Source: Adineta ricciae | Taxonomy: Eukaryota; Rotifera; Eurotatoria; Adinetida; Adinetidae | DNA: 64,000 bases | Assembly (NCBI GenBank): GCA_905250025.1 | Contig: CAJNOJ010000013.1 | Coordinates: 744,001 to 808,000, forward strand | Reading direction: 5' to 3' | In this document: positions 61,001 to 64,000 of the stretch, one piece after another | How positions within the stretch are numbered: the stretch's first letter is position 1 | How the letters are laid out: every line of letters begins with the position of its first letter | Notes under the pieces: model-generated | The model's database searches: none | What the model was told of the DNA's origin: nothing | The model's input: only the letters and a program-made list of their open reading frames with translations | Program-made: the position numbers and the translations under genes

Positions 61001-62578
61001 TAAGTTAAGTATGAGAAAATGATGAGCTCTTGTGCAATCATTTCAATAATCTTGAATATATTTCTTTTCTGTTTGATCTCTTCATTGTCATTTATTCCTT
61101 TCAAGTGATGATGAGTACATCAACTTCTTCCATGTTATAAAGACAAATGAGATGCCTATTCACCCGACAAAAGAAACGCGTTGGAAATATGCATATTAAA
61201 AGCGAGAGAGAGAGGGAGAGAAAGCAAGAATTCTAATGTATTGAGCGGAAGACACACAGAGAACGAGGGAGAGACAGAAGATGCGCTTGTCTAGTTGCGC
61301 AATGTCGATAGCGAAACTGTTTTCCGACGAGATACACTACGCCCGAGTAGATATGTCGATGAGGCTGAAAAAAAAAGAATGAAGAAATGAATGAGAGTAA
61401 TTCGACTCTGTAAATCTGAATATAAGCGGAACGACCATCAAATCGTAATTTGATTTTTGCTGATAGTTTCATCTATTATAAGAACTTTGTATCTCCGTCC
61501 TTACCGCATACGCAATGAAACAAAGGAGGCAAATGATTTTCTTTTCACATTTTCCTTTTTTTCCTTTTGTTCTTGTGATAAACTTTTAACTCGTCATAAC
61601 GATTTCTATAAATATTAACGAATTTCCTCAATATCGTCTATGCAAATATACTTTAGTAAAATGTCCGAAGTTCTTCTCCCGTTTCTGCTGTATTTACTAT
61701 TAATTAAAAACATTTCTAGATTGAAAAGAGTAAGCTGTAGGCGTTCTTAAGAGAAGAGGAGGAGTTTTCTTGATAATAAATCTTTTTCCGTTGATGACAA
61801 CTAGTGTGTAGAATAATCTTATTTTGTTATTACCATACCTGAATAATACCTGGCATCTTCTAAGCTAAATTGTAAGTACGACACTGTTTCTTCTTCATTA
61901 ATTCATCTTAGACAGAAAGCGTTTCACGAACAGCTATCTATTTGATATTTTACGTAAACATTTATGTTTAGATCGATTCGAGTATGCATCTTCATTGAGA
62001 ATGAATTACGAGTTTGACGGATCAGTTTCCAAGAAAGTTCTACTCGATTGACACTATCATTCCCACACTTTCTCCATTAGTTGGTAATCGATCTACGTAA
62101 AAGAGGTCGCACTTTCGTTTAAGATTACATGTGTATGTACACAAATAGCGAGAGGAGGATGTTCGAAGCATTTGAAATCATATCGTGATTACTTGACTGA
62201 AGGAAGTCATGCTTGTATAATCTGTTCGTTGTAACTAGCGGCGTCGGTTTCATATCTCCTTCAAAGACATAGAATGTCTCCTTGAGAAAAAAATCTATTA
62301 AATAGAGATCCAGCTTCTGATATGACCATTTCTAACCTATAACCTCCATTGCGAATGTATGATAAACACGTTGCCTTCGAGTTTCTTGAAGTATGTATAC
62401 GACAAGAGACCTTCATCATTGACAACCACCTACCGAACAATACATTCGGGCGCGAAAGATATCGGATGGTATGATGATGCTCGACAACATTATCTCCCCT
62501 GCTTAGGCTTTGGCATAATTTTCTTTCTTTCTGTTCTCTAGATGTAGATATATTTATTAGAATTTCCAACGATTAGTA
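55049..62578. other. 7.5 kb gene desert between the two GPCR paralogues
   Basis: The longest stretch without a recognised gene. It is AT-rich throughout. Open frames of 60-80 codons (for example near 56453, 57113, 58375, 58895) appear on both strands at random and do not combine through splice sites or resemble any family. Local features are a G-rich run at about 56413-56427, A/T homopolymers, and GAGA-rich sequence near 61204-61225. I searched by eye for tRNA, snRNA and transposon termini and found none. Regulatory sequence or a fast-evolving non-coding RNA cannot be excluded. Confidence 0.45.
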
Positions 62579-64000
62579 ATGAACAATACAATATCTGATA
62601 AAGGTTTTGTTAAATTTGCATCACGTAGTGAAGAATTTATTCTACCATGTTTATTATTAATTGGCACAACTTGTAATACACTAACATTTGCTGTGATGAG
62701 ACGAGGTCGCATGCGACATTCATCATCATGTTTCTACATGGCTACATTGGCTATTGCTGATACGTTTGTTCTTTGGATTGGCTGTCTCAATCGTTGGTTA
62801 GAGTTGTTAGACAAGAAACGACCAATTTTAGCTTGTAACTTGTGTTGCAAACTGGGCACATTTGCATTCTTCTTCTTTGCCGATTGTAGGTAAGTGAACG
62901 GTATAGCGCATACCTTTTGCTCTTGTTTGTCTATCTTCAACTTATGACGAAACATCTCTAGGCACTGTAATACTATTACTTTCTTGTTAAAACATGCATC
63001 AGATCAAAAACAGCTTTCTAAATATACGCTCCGAAGTGCATTCCTTGAAACTTTGCAAAACAAAGACCTAGAGCAAAGATATTTTTAATTTCTCTCTATA
63101 TAAAATTCTTTTAGTGTCTGGATTACTGTTGCTATGACATTCGAACGATATATCGCTGTTTCTCAGCCATTACGTGCTAGTCAACTTTGTACAATCAAAC
63201 GTGCACGTTACATGCTGTTATTTGTATTCATCACATTTTTTTTAATCAACGCTCATTTTCTATGGACGTTTCATTTATCTCCAACGGAGTTACATTGTAT
63301 TCCATTGAATACTCAATCCTTGTTCATACGATATTTCACCTGGATTGATTCGTTCAAATACTCTTTCTGTCCATTTACACTTTTAATCACATTGAACATC
63401 TTGATTATCAAGAGTCTATTGAATGCGCGAAATGCAAATAAATATTTACAACAACAACTCTCCTCCGAAACCAGCTCAAGTCAACACGCAAGTAACTATT
63501 CGATGGCATATTCGGCAACCAATCTAAACTCGAACGTCTCGATTAAAAGAAAGAAATACACCCTTTCGCGTTCATCAAATGCGTGCCAGCAACAACAACA
63601 ACAACAACAACAACAGACTATGTCGACAAAAACTCTCGCTTGTCGACGAGTGAACCGTCGTTTGACAACAATGCTATTAGCTGTTTCATTTGCATTTTGT
63701 GTATGTTCAATGCCAATATCTATAATGCAATTAATCGATGCTATTTACTCTGACGTTGAAAATCGTTCACCAACAATGAATGCAGGTATTGCGATCGGCA
63801 AAATCATTGCAGAAATTTCGCAATATGTCAATCATTGTATGTTGATTTTATGAAAGAAAGAGGATTTCACTATAACATGTGTCTTTGCTTGTTGTTTAGC
63901 TTCCAATTTTTTTCTCTATGCATTCACGGGAAGAGTTTTTCGTCATGAACTTCGTCGATTGTTTAGTTGCCATGATTTTCTGTTTTTTACTTCGTCATCG
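62579..64000 (+). CDS. Rhodopsin-family (class A) orphan GPCR, paralogue (3' end cut off)
   Basis: Three exons visible: 62579-62889, 63115-63836 and 63900-64000 (open at the window edge); 378 codons so far. TM1 FILPCLLLIGTTCNTLTFAVM, shown here only as the span after SRSEE; TM2 CFYMATLAIADTFVLWIGCL; TM3 end FERYIAVSQP; TM5 YFTWIDSFKYSFCPFTLLI region; TM6 LAVSFAFCVCSMPISIMQLI; TM7 SNFFLYAFTGRVFRHEL. These match the receptor at 52632-55048 along the whole length, including ERY for DRY and NFFLY for NPxxY. Intracellular loop 3 is long and carries a run of about 10 Gln. Intron 1 is at the same place and phase as in the paralogue (after FFAD-x-R), but intron 2 is in TM7, where the paralogue has none, and the TM4 intron of the paralogue is missing here. 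Confidence 0.88.
63588..63616 (+). repeat. CAA repeat coding polyglutamine in GPCR loop 3
   Basis: CAG then a run of CAA codons and a final CAG encode about 10 consecutive Gln in intracellular loop 3. The paralogue lacks it. Confidence 0.9.

Noticed and set aside
1-64000. Transposons, CRISPR arrays, telomeric repeats, tRNA or rRNA genes
   Set aside because: No terminal repeats with a transposase or reverse transcriptase, no spaced direct repeats, and no cloverleaf or rRNA-like sequence were seen on reading the window.

Overview
The window is animal nuclear DNA: AT-rich, intron-bearing genes with GT-AG introns mostly of about 45-70 nt, tightly packed on both strands. The protein set is metazoan (Fat-type cadherin, BAK/BAX-like BCL-2 protein, claudin-like protein, PDK1, DPF chromatin reader, SLBP, family A GPCRs). 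Very short introns, compact spacing and two slightly diverged copies of one segment suggest a rotifer, probably bdelloid; this is inference, not proof. All gene models below were built by joining exons at visible splice sites and checking that the reading frame closes.

Layout. 50-941 (-) is the 5' exon of an SLC49A4/DIRC2-type MFS transporter. 1468-3640 (-) is a DPF/BAF45 double-PHD protein, divergent from 3971-5594 (+), an SLBP histone-hairpin binding protein. 6599-8308 (+) is a secreted two-EGF mucin-like protein, followed by a small secreted peptide precursor (9290-9620, +) and a small heat-shock protein with two alpha-crystallin-like segments (10261-11547, +). 12928-14014 (-) is a BAK/BAX-like protein, 14535-17330 (-) is PDK1, divergent by 163 bp from galactokinase (17494-18900, +), which is followed by ESS2 (19043-20871, +), a claudin/PMP22-like four-pass protein (22040-22978, +) and a macrodomain-OTU fusion (23288-24842, +).

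25450-40589 (-) is one 17-exon gene for a Fat-like cadherin of 4379 residues: signal peptide, cadherin repeats, EGF, laminin G, EGF, one membrane helix, and a tail ending in a PDZ ligand. Its first four exons and 5' flank (37060-42277) are present a second time at 42279-47497, separated by a single N at 42278. The second copy keeps all four exons open and stops within intron 4. The simplest reading is that two haplotypes were joined in tandem by the assembler.

49008-50526 (-) is an unidentified single-pass membrane protein (5' end unresolved), 51208-52406 (+) a PH plus IRS-type PTB adaptor, and 52632-55048 (-) and 62579-64000 (+, cut by the window) are paralogous orphan GPCRs. Between them lies 7.5 kb in which I see no gene. 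No rRNA, tRNA, CRISPR array or recognisable transposon was seen.
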